Source: Halococcus qingdaonensis
GTDB lineage: Archaea; Halobacteriota; Halobacteria; Halobacteriales; Halococcaceae
NCBI RefSeq assembly: GCF_024508235.1
Contig: NZ_CP101943.1
Location: 1,054,001-1,118,000, forward strand
DNA: 64,000 bases
Reading direction: 5' to 3'
Shown here: positions 25,618 through 34,220 of the stretch, piece after piece
Layout of the letters: each line of letters opens with the position of its first letter
How positions within the stretch are numbered: the stretch's first letter is position 1
Position numbers and translations under genes: made by a program
Notes under the pieces: model-generated
The model's database searches: none
The model's input: only the letters and a program-made list of their open reading frames with translations
Told to the model about the DNA's origin: nothing

Positions 25618-26007
25618 GTGAGCGAGAGTGACACCGAACGAAAGGTCGTCAAGACCTACGTTCCGGCCCATCAAAAAGAGCGGTGGCGCGAGCACGCCGC
25701 CGAGCTGGAGATGAGCCAGAGTGAGTTCGTACGGCTGATGATACAGGCTGGCCGGCGCGATTTCGACCTCGATGGCGAATCGGAGGAAGGCGGTTCTGGC
25801 GACGAAACCCCTGGGGTCGATGGCCTCGAAGACCGGGTGCTCGACGTTCTCGACGACGGCTACTGCTCGTGGGATGAACTCGTCCGGTCGCTCACCGACG
25901 ATATCGAGGAGCGACTCGAAACCACACTCCAACGGCTCCAGCGCGAGAACCGCATCCGCTACAGCGGCCGCCACGGGGGCTACACCGCAGGGGACGATGG
26001 CCGCTGA
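25618..26007 (+). CDS. DUF5805-type protein with C-terminal winged-helix-like region
   Basis: A protein of about 129 residues. The N-terminal part (KTYVPAHQKERWREHAAELEMSQSEFVRLMIQAGRR) is the DUF5805 pattern and looks like a ribbon-helix-helix-type DNA-binding fold. The second half (LEDRVLDVLDDGYCSWDELV, ERLETTLQRLQRENRIRYSG) looks like a winged helix. GTG 25618 is chosen because the conserved block starts with SESDTERKVVK. Alternatives in the same frame are GTG 25597, about 27 nt downstream of a CTTATC box, and ATG 25519. It overlaps the recombinase gene by 11 bases. Homologues are commonly found beside such recombinases, from general knowledge of haloarchaeal genomes. Confidence 0.75.
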   Translation: MSESDTERKVVKTYVPAHQKERWREHAAELEMSQSEFVRLMIQAGRRDFDLDGESEEGGSGDETPGVDGLEDRVLDVLDDGYCSWDELVRSLTDDIEERLETTLQRLQRENRIRYSGRHGGYTAGDDGR

Positions 26008-27037
26008 GGCGATCGACGACGCGGTCGGCTATTTCATCGAGGATCTCGAATACCACGGTCGTTCGGAGCGCACGCGTGAGGCCTACGAACGGGTTCTCCG
26101 TCGGTTCGAGGGGTTCCTCGCTGGCCCTCGATGCCCGAACGAGCGCTCGCTCGCACCCGCCGAGGCGGGTCAGCGCGAGTGCATGGCATGGGTACATTCA
26201 CTGCGGGAGTCACACAGTCAGAGTACGGTGGCGACCTACGCATCGTATCTCCATCGGTTCTACGCCTATATGATGCAGGTCGAGGCGTTCGATTCGAACC
26301 CGATGGCGCTCGTCGTCGAAGAGATGGACGAAACCATCGAGAAAGACCCTCAGCGTCGGGAAATCTCGCTCTCGGCCATGCGTGAGTTCGTCGCGGGAAT
26401 CAGCCACCCGCTCGATCGAGCCGTGATCGTCGTACTGCTGAAGACCGGGATGCGCGTCGGCGAGCTCTGTAACCTCGATCTCCGCGATCTCGTGCTCGAC
26501 GACGCGGATCTCGACGAGACGTACTCGTTGGGTACTCGTGGCCAGTTGAACGATCGGGCCGAATCGCTGTACGTGGCGAACGACGTGGGTCGTGGTGACG
26601 TTATCAACGGAGAGCAACGACACGCGTCGAACAAACGACGGCGTGCGACGATCGTGCCGGTCGATGCGGAGCTCCGCCGCACGCTTCGGCACTGGCTTGC
26701 CGTCCGGCCGAACACGATCTCGGCCGCCGAACCGTTGTTTCTCAGCACCAGAGACGACTGGGGTGAGCGTCTCACGCCCCCGATGGTGCGCTCGATCGTC
26801 ACCAAGCACGCCCGTTCGATGGGCTGGTATCAGTCGGGGGGCGACGCGACCGAAAACGTCACTCCACACTACTTCCGTCACTTCTTCACGACGCATCTCC
26901 GTGATCGGACCGGCGATCGCGGCATCGTGAAATATCTTCGCGGCGATGTCGCCGACGATATCATCGATACATACACCCATAACTGGGGTGATCGCGTCCG
27001 TGAGCTCTATCTCGACAAGATATACGATATTCTATAA
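25997..27037 (+). CDS. Tyrosine recombinase / integrase, XerC-D type
   Basis: A 346-residue site-specific recombinase. The N-terminal SAM-like core-binding domain covers about residues 5-100 (RSERTREAYERVLRRF). The catalytic residues visible are Arg153 in TGMRVGEL, His291 and Arg294 in PHYFRHFF, and Tyr326 in DTYTHNW. The usual GH box before the Tyr is GD (LRGDVADD), a variant often seen in haloarchaea. It overlaps the DUF5805 gene by 11 bases, so the two are co-expressed. No att site, tRNA or excisionase is apparent. It may be an integrase from a past mobile element or a chromosomal recombinase. Confidence 0.88.
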   Translation: MAAEAIDDAVGYFIEDLEYHGRSERTREAYERVLRRFEGFLAGPRCPNERSLAPAEAGQRECMAWVHSLRESHSQSTVATYASYLHRFYAYMMQVEAFDSNPMALVVEEMDETIEKDPQRREISLSAMREFVAGISHPLDRAVIVVLLKTGMRVGELCNLDLRDLVLDDADLDETYSLGTRGQLNDRAESLYVANDVGRGDVINGEQRHASNKRRRATIVPVDAELRRTLRHWLAVRPNTISAAEPLFLSTRDDWGERLTPPMVRSIVTKHARSMGWYQSGGDATENVTPHYFRHFFTTHLRDRTGDRGIVKYLRGDVADDIIDTYTHNWGDRVRELYLDKIYDIL

Positions 27038-27422
27038 TTCTTGAGATTGTCGCATTTCGAATTCATACATCACATGTTGCTATACAGATCTCGGCGGCGA
27101 GCGGTCGATGATCTCGAGCTGTGAACCGCCAGCTACGTGCGATCATGGCCTCTCAAGCGAGCGCGAAGACTAACCGAAGATGACTGGTTTTCGCGATGCT
27201 CTACCGACCCACTGGGATTCGGCGGCTACTGCTGGTCAAGAAAACGATATCCGATGGGCGACAGATATCGGCTCTCTATCGGACATAGTGTTTCAGACGA
27301 ACCCTCGTGGGGTTAACCCATCGCGCATGAGCAATCTACCTGCAACTTCGTGATGGCATGGCTTGAACTAGAGAACATGTTCGGGAGTACATATATTATC
27401 ACGGCAGAGCGACGTTCCCGAC
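27038..27422. other. AT-richer intergenic region with promoter for the cytochrome/molybdoenzyme gene
   Basis: 385 bp with no convincing gene. A 57-codon frame (27180-27353) lacks any family resemblance. ATATATTAT (27391-27399) lies 24-32 nt before the ATG at 27423 and is a good TATA box for a leaderless transcript. Confidence 0.5.
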
Positions 27423-29063
27423 ATGGCCCTCGAATTCCCGTGGTGGCTCCGACTCGCCCACGTCTTCAATCTCCTCTTCATGCTGCTCTTGATTCGGAGT
27501 GGGATCGGCATCATCGGCGCACATCCACGATTCTACTGGAGCGACGACGCGATCCCTGGGACGGAGTGGCTTCGCACCGGTGATCAAGAGCGACCGACCA
27601 ACATCGACAAAGAGCGGATCGGCGGTGAGGACGAACAACGACGGCCGACCGCGACCGAATCCATTTCCGGGGAGGCCACCGACGGTGGGGTCAGCATGGA
27701 GACGACCGAGCTTCCGTCGTCAGAGCGCTCGTCGGGACGGACGTCCAAGCGAGTGTCGAAGGAGAAAGAGGGAGTGTGGACGGCCGAAGACGAGGCCGAT
27801 CCGTATTCCTCGTGGCTGGCACTCCCCGGAAAGGACAATCTCGGCCTCTCGCGCCACTGGCACTACTGGGGCGTGGCCGGCTGGCTCATCACGGGCGGTC
27901 TCTACGTCGTGTTGCTGTTCGGCACCGGCCAATGGGATCGCTTGGTCCCGACATCGTGGTCGATCTTCCCGCAAGCGTTCGACGCGCTAGTGACATATGC
28001 ACAGCTACAGATTCCGGAAGCGGCTGGCTACAACGCGCTCCAGCAGCTCACGTATTTCGCCGTCATCTTCGTCCTCTCGCCGCTGATGATCGTCACTGGT
28101 GTACTGCAAGCGCCGGCGATGCGAGCTCACTTCCCGAACTGGTTTTCGCACATCCGCCAGAAAGTGCGGTCGATCCATCTTCTCGGAATGCTCGCGTTCG
28201 TCGTCTTCATCGTCGGCCACGTGGGCCTTGTCGTCGCCCACGGTTTCAGCGAGCAGATGGCGAAGATCATGCTCGGGAGCGCCGACGCGTCGCACTCGCT
28301 CGCGCTCGCGCTCACGGCAGTCTGGATCGGTGGCGTGGTCGCGTTCCTCGTGATCGCCGACCGGGCATCGCTCAAATGGCCAATGCGGACCAAGAAACTG
28401 CTCGAAATCGGCCTTGATTCGCTGTTGAAGCGCGTCTTCCACCACCACACGGATATCGTCGACGAGGAGAGCGAACTGCAGACACCCTCGGAGTTCGCTC
28501 GCGTCAACGGGAAGGCACCACGGAACGACACGTATCGGGCGCACGTCGCCGAGGACTTCGAGAACTGGCAGCTGACGGTCGACGGGCTTGTCGAGAACGA
28601 ACTTGAATTTTCGCTCGACGAGCTCCAGGAGCTCCCCCGACAGTCACAGACGACGCGTCACGACTGCATCCAGGGATGGACGTACGTCGCCCAGTGGGGT
28701 GGCGTCCCGGTCAACGAACTCATCGATCGCTGTAACCCGGCCGAGGAAGCCGAGTGGGCCGTCTTCCACACCCTCGACGAGAAGTGGGAAGAGCCGGACG
28801 TCGACGGCTACTACTACGAGGCGATCCGGATGGACAAGGCCACCGAGCAGGGGACGCTGCTCGCCGACGAGATGAACCACGAGCCCCTGCCGATCGCTCA
28901 CGGCGCGCCGTTGCGCCTGCGCATTCGGACGCAACTGGGCTACAAGATGGCCAAATGGGTCACGCGCGTCGAGTTCGTCGAGGACTTCGACGACATCGGC
29001 AAGGGCCAGGGCGGCTGGCGCGACGACGTGCTCAACTACTTCCCCAACAGTGCCGACATCTGA
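27423..29063 (+). CDS. Cytochrome b-type membrane domain fused to MsrP/YedY-like molybdopterin domain
   Basis: A 546-residue fusion. Membrane segments at about 8-32, 150-168, 205-230, 250-275 and 293-312 carry candidate haem His residues (His13, His145/147, His252, His266, His273). A hydrophilic, charged stretch of about 100 residues (41-140) is inserted after the first segment. The C-terminal domain (from about 370) is a sulfite-oxidase/MsrP-type molybdopterin fold, with Cys415 in TTRHDCIQGW as the expected Mo ligand. In bacteria MsrP (molybdoenzyme) and MsrQ (haem b membrane partner) are separate proteins that repair methionine sulfoxide; here the electron donor and enzyme appear to be one chain. 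The cytochrome part is not clearly MsrQ; DUF4405/cyt b561 types are alternatives. The active domain is presumed to face outside, but no Tat signal is visible. Confidence 0.75.
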   Translation: MALEFPWWLRLAHVFNLLFMLLLIRSGIGIIGAHPRFYWSDDAIPGTEWLRTGDQERPTNIDKERIGGEDEQRRPTATESISGEATDGGVSMETTELPSSERSSGRTSKRVSKEKEGVWTAEDEADPYSSWLALPGKDNLGLSRHWHYWGVAGWLITGGLYVVLLFGTGQWDRLVPTSWSIFPQAFDALVTYAQLQIPEAAGYNALQQLTYFAVIFVLSPLMIVTGVLQAPAMRAHFPNWFSHIRQKVRSIHLLGMLAFVVFIVGHVGLVVAHGFSEQMAKIMLGSADASHSLALALTAVWIGGVVAFLVIADRASLKWPMRTKKLLEIGLDSLLKRVFHHHTDIVDEESELQTPSEFARVNGKAPRNDTYRAHVAEDFENWQLTVDGLVENELEFSLDELQELPRQSQTTRHDCIQGWTYVAQWGGVPVNELIDRCNPAEEAEWAVFHTLDEKWEEPDVDGYYYEAIRMDKATEQGTLLADEMNHEPLPIAHGAPLRLRIRTQLGYKMAKWVTRVEFVEDFDDIGKGQGGWRDDVLNYFPNSADI

Positions 29064-29081
29064 TCGCGATCCCGGGAGAGC

Positions 29082-30254
29082 GTGGGTTCACCGATTCCGT
29101 TCACCATCGGTGGTTCGGGTTCGGCAGCCGTGAGCGGGACGGACTGGGATAGCGGAACCGTACCAACCGAGAGCGGATCGCCACGATCAAAAAACCCCAT
29201 CCGGAGCGCTATTGCTGACGTACTGCGTGACTGGGACCCGATCTACTTCGCCCTGGTCATGGCGACGGGCATCGTCTCGATCGCGACGCGCTTGCTCGGT
29301 CTCCGTCCGCTCGACATCGCGCTCTTTGGCTGCAGCGTGCTCGCGTACGTCGTCATCAGTGCGTTCACGCTCGCGCAGATCGGGCGTCAGCCGTACTCGG
29401 CCGTTCGCGATCTGACGAACTACGATCGTGCAGTCGGTTCGTTCACCGCGATCGCGGGAACCTGCGTGCTCGGGAGCCAGTTCGTCGTCTTCGACGTCTC
29501 GATACCAATCGCGACGGGGCTGCTCGCGGTCGGCGGCGGACTGTGGTTCGTGCTCGTGTACGCGGTCTTCTTCGGTCTGACCGTCCGTGATGTCGATCAG
29601 CCCATCGACGAGGCGATCGACGGGAGCTGGCTGCTCGCGGTCGTCGCCACACAGTCGGTCGCCGTGCTGTCCGGACTGCTCGCGCCGGCTTATCCATCAG
29701 CGCTTCAGGAGCTATTGCTCGTCGCGTTCGGGCTCTACGCGGTCGGTGGGATGCTCTATCTGATACTGATCACGCTCGTGTTCTACCGGATGACGTTCTT
29801 CGCATTCGATCCCCGCTCGGCGACGCCACCGTACTGGATCAACACCGGAGCGGTGGCGATCACGACGCTGGCCGGTGCGATACTCGTGGCCACCAGCGGC
29901 GACTGGGCGTTTCTCGCCGCTCTCCGACCGTTTCTGGTCGGATTCACCTTTTTCTACTGGATGACGGCGACGTGGTGGATCCCGCTGCTCGTCGCGCTGG
30001 GTGTCTGGCGACACACGATCGGCGGGCTTGCCCTTCCACACACGCCGGCAGGGTACGATCCGAGCTACTGGGGGATGGTGTTCCCGCTCGGGATGTACAC
30101 GGTCAGCACCTACCGGCTGGCGGCGGCGACCGGACTTGACACGATCGGTGTCATCCCGCGATATTTCGTCGTCATCGCCGTTCTCGCCTGGCTACTGGTC
30201 GCCGGTGGACTGGTCCGACGTGGGATCGTGCGACTCTCGAACACCCGTGGATGA
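29082..30254 (+). CDS. TDT family transporter (TehA/Mae1/Ssu1-like)
   Basis: A 390-residue protein with about ten membrane segments. It has the family's opening motif after the cytoplasmic N-terminus ([17 protein letters not shown], like the FxMxxGTG.G region), and closing membrane helices including [14 protein letters not shown], which matches the family's PLG.Y...T segment. The family includes tellurite/anion channels TehA and SLAC1, C4-dicarboxylate transporter Mae1 and sulfite exporter Ssu1. The GTG at 29082 follows GGGAG by 3-4 nt; an in-frame GTG at 29130 is possible. It begins 18 bp after the molybdoenzyme fusion and is probably in its operon, so an anion related to that enzyme is a plausible substrate. 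Confidence 0.85.
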   Translation: MGSPIPFTIGGSGSAAVSGTDWDSGTVPTESGSPRSKNPIRSAIADVLRDWDPIYFALVMATGIVSIATRLLGLRPLDIALFGCSVLAYVVISAFTLAQIGRQPYSAVRDLTNYDRAVGSFTAIAGTCVLGSQFVVFDVSIPIATGLLAVGGGLWFVLVYAVFFGLTVRDVDQPIDEAIDGSWLLAVVATQSVAVLSGLLAPAYPSALQELLLVAFGLYAVGGMLYLILITLVFYRMTFFAFDPRSATPPYWINTGAVAITTLAGAILVATSGDWAFLAALRPFLVGFTFFYWMTATWWIPLLVALGVWRHTIGGLALPHTPAGYDPSYWGMVFPLGMYTVSTYRLAAATGLDTIGVIPRYFVVIAVLAWLLVAGGLVRRGIVRLSNTRG

Positions 30255-30381
30255 TGCGGATCGTCGACCCGGATGGATCCATCGCTGACGATCGGAGAGG
30301 AGGGGCTGACCAACTACCACGAAGCGCTCCACGGCCCGAAATCCCACCAATCTTGTATGCGCTCGTCACCTGCAGACGGCA

Positions 30382-31194
30382 ATGGTGCCGACAGAATCGT
30401 CAGCCGTAACCGCAGTCGCCCCCGGAAGCGTGACGCCGATCTTCGTCCCACCGCGCACCTCACAGGACGGATCGTTCGGCGTGAGTTTCGCCATCGAGGA
30501 CGGCGTCGAAGCGACGGTCGAACCCAGCGACGAGATATCGATCAGCCTCGACGGGGAGCCGACCGCCGTCGAACCCGTCGAGAACGTCCTCGACCGGCTG
30601 TCGGTCGCGGCGGCAGTGTCGTTGTCGGCGTCGATACCGGTCGGCTACGGGTTCGGAGCCAGCGGTGCCGCGACCCTCGCCACTGCGCTGGCCGCCAACG
30701 AGGCGTTCGATCTCGGGCGAGATCACGAGCAGCTCCTCGACGCGGCCCACCACGCGGAGATCGACGCCGGGACGGGTCTCGGCGACGTCTTCATCCAGGA
30801 TCGTGGCGGCCTCGTCTGGAACACCGGCGACGGCATCCAGCGCTCGGAGTCGTCGGCCGAACTCGGATACACTGCGCTCGATGGGATCGCCACCAGTGCC
30901 GTCCTCGACGACGAACGGACCGTCGAGCGAGTTCGCGAGCACGGACAGGAGGGGCTCTCACGCGTTACTCCCGGACAGTCGCTGCGAGAGCTACTCGAAC
31001 TGTCGTGGACGTTCGTCCAACGGACCGGTCTCGCAACCGATCGCGTCATCGACGAAGTACGACGCGTCGAACGGGATGGGGGTGTCGCGAGCATGGCGAT
31101 GCTCGGCGAGACCGTCATCGCCACCGGGACGCGAAACGTCCTCGAACGAACGACTCGCATCACGAACGAGGGCGCACGCATCACTGAGCTGTGA
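30382..31194 (+). CDS. Pantoate kinase (archaeal CoA biosynthesis)
   Basis: A 270-residue GHMP kinase. The ATP-binding loop is SIPVGYGFGASGAATLA (about residues 86-102), the characteristic variant of archaeal pantoate kinase PoK. The kinase phosphorylates pantoate to 4-phosphopantoate before condensation with beta-alanine by phosphopantothenate synthetase. The C-terminal GHMP segment is MAMLGETVIATG. ATG 30382 is preferred because the family starts shortly before the conserved APGSVTPIF strand. No phosphopantothenate synthetase gene follows in the window. Probably monocistronic. Confidence 0.88.
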   Translation: MVPTESSAVTAVAPGSVTPIFVPPRTSQDGSFGVSFAIEDGVEATVEPSDEISISLDGEPTAVEPVENVLDRLSVAAAVSLSASIPVGYGFGASGAATLATALAANEAFDLGRDHEQLLDAAHHAEIDAGTGLGDVFIQDRGGLVWNTGDGIQRSESSAELGYTALDGIATSAVLDDERTVERVREHGQEGLSRVTPGQSLRELLELSWTFVQRTGLATDRVIDEVRRVERDGGVASMAMLGETVIATGTRNVLERTTRITNEGARITEL

Positions 31195-31318
31195 GCGAAC
31201 GGATGGCTGATCCTGAGCTACACTCGCCAGTGGATGGCGAGGAGGACGCATTCGTCGGTGGCGTCGATGGCGATCCGACGAGCAGAACGATCAAGACGAA
31301 CCGCCGACACCGGCATGC

Positions 31319-31798
31319 ATGGTGAACGACGGGCGGATCGCGGTCGTCCATTTCGTCGGACGGATCGCGGACGGGGCGGAGGCGGGCACGGTCTTCGACA
31401 CCTCCGACGTCGACGTGGCGCTCTCGGAGGAGATCTACCACGGCCATCGCGACTACAAACCCCTCGAATTCCGGGTTGGTGCGGGCGAGGTCGTCGCCGG
31501 TATCGACGAGGCAGTAGAAACGATGGAGACCGGTGAGACGAAGACCGTCCGTGTCGATCCCGAACGAGCCTACGGAACGTATGATACTGAGCGCGTCGTC
31601 GAGGTCCCGCGGGACGAACTCGAAACCCGAAACGACGTCACTGCCGAGGAGGGCGAACTGGTGAAAAGCGATACCGACGAGACCGGCTGGATAACCGACG
31701 TGACCGACGAGGGAGTCGTCATCGACTTCAACCACGAACTCGCGGGCCAATCGGTCGAGTTCGAACTCCGCGTGATCGACGTCTGCGATCCGGAATAA
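31319..31798 (+). CDS. FKBP-type peptidyl-prolyl isomerase (SlyD-like)
   Basis: A 159-residue FKBP/SlyD protein. The FKBP half-domain opens VVHFVGRIADG and has the GTVFDTS segment. The active-site wall is FRVGAGEVVAGIDEAVETMETGE. An inserted-flap segment then follows (YGTYDTERVVEVPRDEL to VTDEGVVIDFNHELAG), and the closing FKBP strand is FELRVIDV. It assists protein folding in the cytosol. It converges with the sulfite-oxidase-family gene, with 21 bp between their stop codons. Confidence 0.9.
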   Translation: MVNDGRIAVVHFVGRIADGAEAGTVFDTSDVDVALSEEIYHGHRDYKPLEFRVGAGEVVAGIDEAVETMETGETKTVRVDPERAYGTYDTERVVEVPRDELETRNDVTAEEGELVKSDTDETGWITDVTDEGVVIDFNHELAGQSVEFELRVIDVCDPE

Positions 31799-31819
31799 CG
31801 GCCGATCGTGCCCTGTCGA

Positions 31820-33499
31820 TCAGCTCCCGCCGTCGGTGGTGCTGTTACCTGACGTGGTGGACGTGTTTCCACCGACTGTGGTCTCGCCGGAAGCGTTTCC
31901 GATCGTGGTTGCCCCGTCGGTTTCGTTTCCGCTCGTCGCGTTCCCATTCGTTGTGTTGCCACCAGTCGCGTTTCCGCTGCTGGCGTTGCCGCCGGTTGCG
32001 TTCCCGTCACCGCCGCTCGTGACGGTCACGTCGACCGATTCGGGCATGTAGGCGTTGCTGCCGTAGCCGTCCTTGTTCCAGGGGTACTTGTCGTCGGTGA
32101 TGCCCCGGAGGTTTTCGTCCGGCTTGGAGATCGTCGCCGGCTGGGTGCGTCCCTCGCCGTCGGTCGCCCGCGAGACGAGCGTGTAGTCGCCGGGGTCGGC
32201 GTCCCAGCGATAGCGGTACTGTCGCCACGCCGCCGGGCCGGGGCTCGGGCCGAAGAACTCCGCGTCGTTCCACGTCTCGCCGCCGTCGGTCGAGATCTCG
32301 ACGCCATCGACCTCGTCGTCGCCGGCCCACGCGACCCCGACCACCTCGACGGTACCGTCGATACCGGGACTCACCGTCGCGTCCTGTCCGGGATAGCCGA
32401 TGAGCGATTTCACCAGCTGGTCGTACATGTACGCGTTACGGATCTCATCGGTGTTCTGCATCTGCTCGTGGACGTCGAAGGTGTCGATCGACTCGTAGCG
32501 TTTCGGCTCCTCGTCCTGAACCGGGATGATCCGGTAGGAGCTCTGCTGCCAGTGGGTGTAGGTGCGGTCCTGCTCGCCGTTCCACTGGGGTCCGTAGAGC
32601 ATCTTCTCCATGACGTGCATCCGGCCGAGCCACTTGACGTTGTTACAGCCGTACCAGCCGGGAACGATCAGGCGGACCGGAAAGCCGTGTTCGGCGGTCA
32701 GCGCGGAGCCGTTTCGCTCGTAGGCCAGCATACAGTCGTCCGTCGCCTTCTGCATCGGAATCGACCGCGCGAAGACGTCCTCGCCCTCGGGGGCGTCATC
32801 GCCCATCACCGAGAGCCACATCTCGTCGCTCGTGTCGGCCCCGTACGCTTCGAGCACCGCACTGAGCGGCGTCCCGGTGTAGCGGGCGGTGTCGGTCGCC
32901 CCGAACGACCACGGGTTACCAGCGACCTGCGGCTCGAAGTACGACCGTCCGTTGCCCGAACACTGCATCGTGTGGACGACCGACTCCGTCGGGTAGTCGC
33001 GTTTCAGCTCCTCCATCGAGATCTCGGCCTCGCCGTCGGACAGTCCCGTGAACGAGATCGTGTGCTCGGCCTCGTCGATCTTCGGGGAGTTGTAGTGACT
33101 CCGGATATATTCCGAGTCGACACCAGTGAGGAAGCTCGTGTACGTTGCGAGATCGTCGGCCTGTCCGTTCGGCGGCTCGGGTGAGAGGATCTCGAGACCG
33201 GGATATTTCTGCTTCAGCTGTTGTTTCGTGTAGCTGTAGCTGTCGCCCGTCGCTCCGCCCTCGGTGGTCGCCTCGGCCGTTTGGTCCGTGGTTTCGCCGG
33301 CGGTCGCCGTCTCGGCAACGGTCGTCCCGGCTGCGCCGGTCGTTTCGTTGCCACCGGACTGGTCTCCACCACCGCAGCCGGCCAACACCCCTGCACCGGC
33401 GGTCACGCCCGCCGCCGCGAGATAGCGTCGTCTGCTCAGATAGCGTTCACTCTGCGATCGGTCCGTCGCTGGTTCGTCGTCGGTTTCGTTTTCTGTCAT
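31820..33499 (-). CDS. Tat-exported sulfite-oxidase-family molybdoenzyme with sequon-rich tail
   Basis: A 559-residue protein starting MTENETDDEP. A Tat signal (LSRRRYLAAAG) and lipobox VLAGC are followed by a Thr-rich linker. The sulfite-oxidase molybdopterin domain (about residues 110-345) has Cys180 in HTMQCSGNGRSYF as the Mo ligand. The Mo-co dimerisation/Ig-like domain covers about 360-485 (EVVGVAWAGDDEVDGVEISTDGGETWN). The last 65 residues are a Gly/Asn/Thr tail with nine N-glycosylation sequons. The protein is presumed to be membrane-anchored on the outside and to oxidise sulfite or reduce sulfoxides. An in-frame ATG at 33523 is an alternative start. The halocyanin gene immediately upstream on the same strand is a likely electron partner. 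Confidence 0.87.
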   Translation of the reverse strand: MTENETDDEPATDRSQSERYLSRRRYLAAAGVTAGAGVLAGCGGGDQSGGNETTGAAGTTVAETATAGETTDQTAEATTEGGATGDSYSYTKQQLKQKYPGLEILSPEPPNGQADDLATYTSFLTGVDSEYIRSHYNSPKIDEAEHTISFTGLSDGEAEISMEELKRDYPTESVVHTMQCSGNGRSYFEPQVAGNPWSFGATDTARYTGTPLSAVLEAYGADTSDEMWLSVMGDDAPEGEDVFARSIPMQKATDDCMLAYERNGSALTAEHGFPVRLIVPGWYGCNNVKWLGRMHVMEKMLYGPQWNGEQDRTYTHWQQSSYRIIPVQDEEPKRYESIDTFDVHEQMQNTDEIRNAYMYDQLVKSLIGYPGQDATVSPGIDGTVEVVGVAWAGDDEVDGVEISTDGGETWNDAEFFGPSPGPAAWRQYRYRWDADPGDYTLVSRATDGEGRTQPATISKPDENLRGITDDKYPWNKDGYGSNAYMPESVDVTVTSGGDGNATGGNASSGNATGGNTTNGNATSGNETDGATTIGNASGETTVGGNTSTTSGNSTTDGGS

Positions 33500-33537
33500 G
33501 ATATGTTCGTTCGCCGTCGTCACAGAGCCGTCATCCG

Positions 33538-34101
33538 TTACTCGGAGACCGTGACTGTCCCGACCATTCCCGAACTAGTGTGTGGGATGCACACATACGT
33601 ATAGTCACCGGCTGTTTCGAAGGTGTGCTCGTAGGTTTCGCCCTCCGAAACGACGGCGAAACTGTCACCGTTGTCGTAGGACGCGAACGACTCCGCATCG
33701 TCCGGGATGCTGACCTTGTCGCTGTCCTGTGGTCTCGCGCTGACGTTGTGGCCGGCGCTCTCGAACTCCCACGTCACCGTGTCGCCGACCGAAACCTCGA
33801 TCTGTTCCGGTTCGAAGACGAGACTGCCGTCGGGACCGGCCGCGACCGTCTTCCCACCGCTACCGCCTCCACCGGCTGTCGCCGCTCCGTCCGTCGACGT
33901 GCCGTCCGAAGCGGTTCCGTTGTCAGCACTGCTCCTACCGGTCGTTCCGTCACCACTGCTATCGCTCCCACCGCCCGTTTCGGTACTGTCGTTACTGCCA
34001 CTACCGGAACTTGTGCCGCTGCTACTACAGCCCGCACCAGCTGCGGTGATGGCTACTGCTCCGATGCCCGCGATGAACCGTCGTCGACTCGTGCGTTCCA
34101 T
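33538..34101 (-). CDS. Halocyanin (type 1 blue copper protein)
   Basis: A 187-residue copper lipoprotein with a Tat signal (SRRRFIAGIG) and lipobox GAGC. A Ser/Gly/Asp linker (about 30-85) is followed by a plastocyanin-like domain. The four copper ligands are all visible: His118 in GHNV, Cys171, His174 and Met179 in YVCIPHTSSGM. The protein carries single electrons on the outer membrane face. It starts the operon that continues into the sulfite-oxidase-family gene (39 bp gap between stop and start), so it probably accepts or donates that enzyme's electrons. Confidence 0.92.
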   Translation of the reverse strand: MERTSRRRFIAGIGAVAITAAGAGCSSSGTSSGSGSNDSTETGGGSDSSGDGTTGRSSADNGTASDGTSTDGAATAGGGGSGGKTVAAGPDGSLVFEPEQIEVSVGDTVTWEFESAGHNVSARPQDSDKVSIPDDAESFASYDNGDSFAVVSEGETYEHTFETAGDYTYVCIPHTSSGMVGTVTVSE

Positions 34102-34220
34102 CGATTCGTATCACCAGTAGGGCCGATAAAAGGGGTTGTTTGGCGTGCGCTAACTTTGCTCGACGCTGTGACGATCGATGCAACGGTTCGACCTGACCGG
34201 AACAGCACCTGCCCGATGGG

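Noticed and set aside
26281-26310. GATTCGAACCCGA, tRNA T-loop-like sequence
   Set aside because: Lies inside the recombinase coding region; no acceptor stem or cloverleaf around it.
27180-27353. 57-codon frame before the molybdoenzyme fusion
   Set aside because: No promoter, no ribosome-binding signal, no family; in a low-GC spacer.
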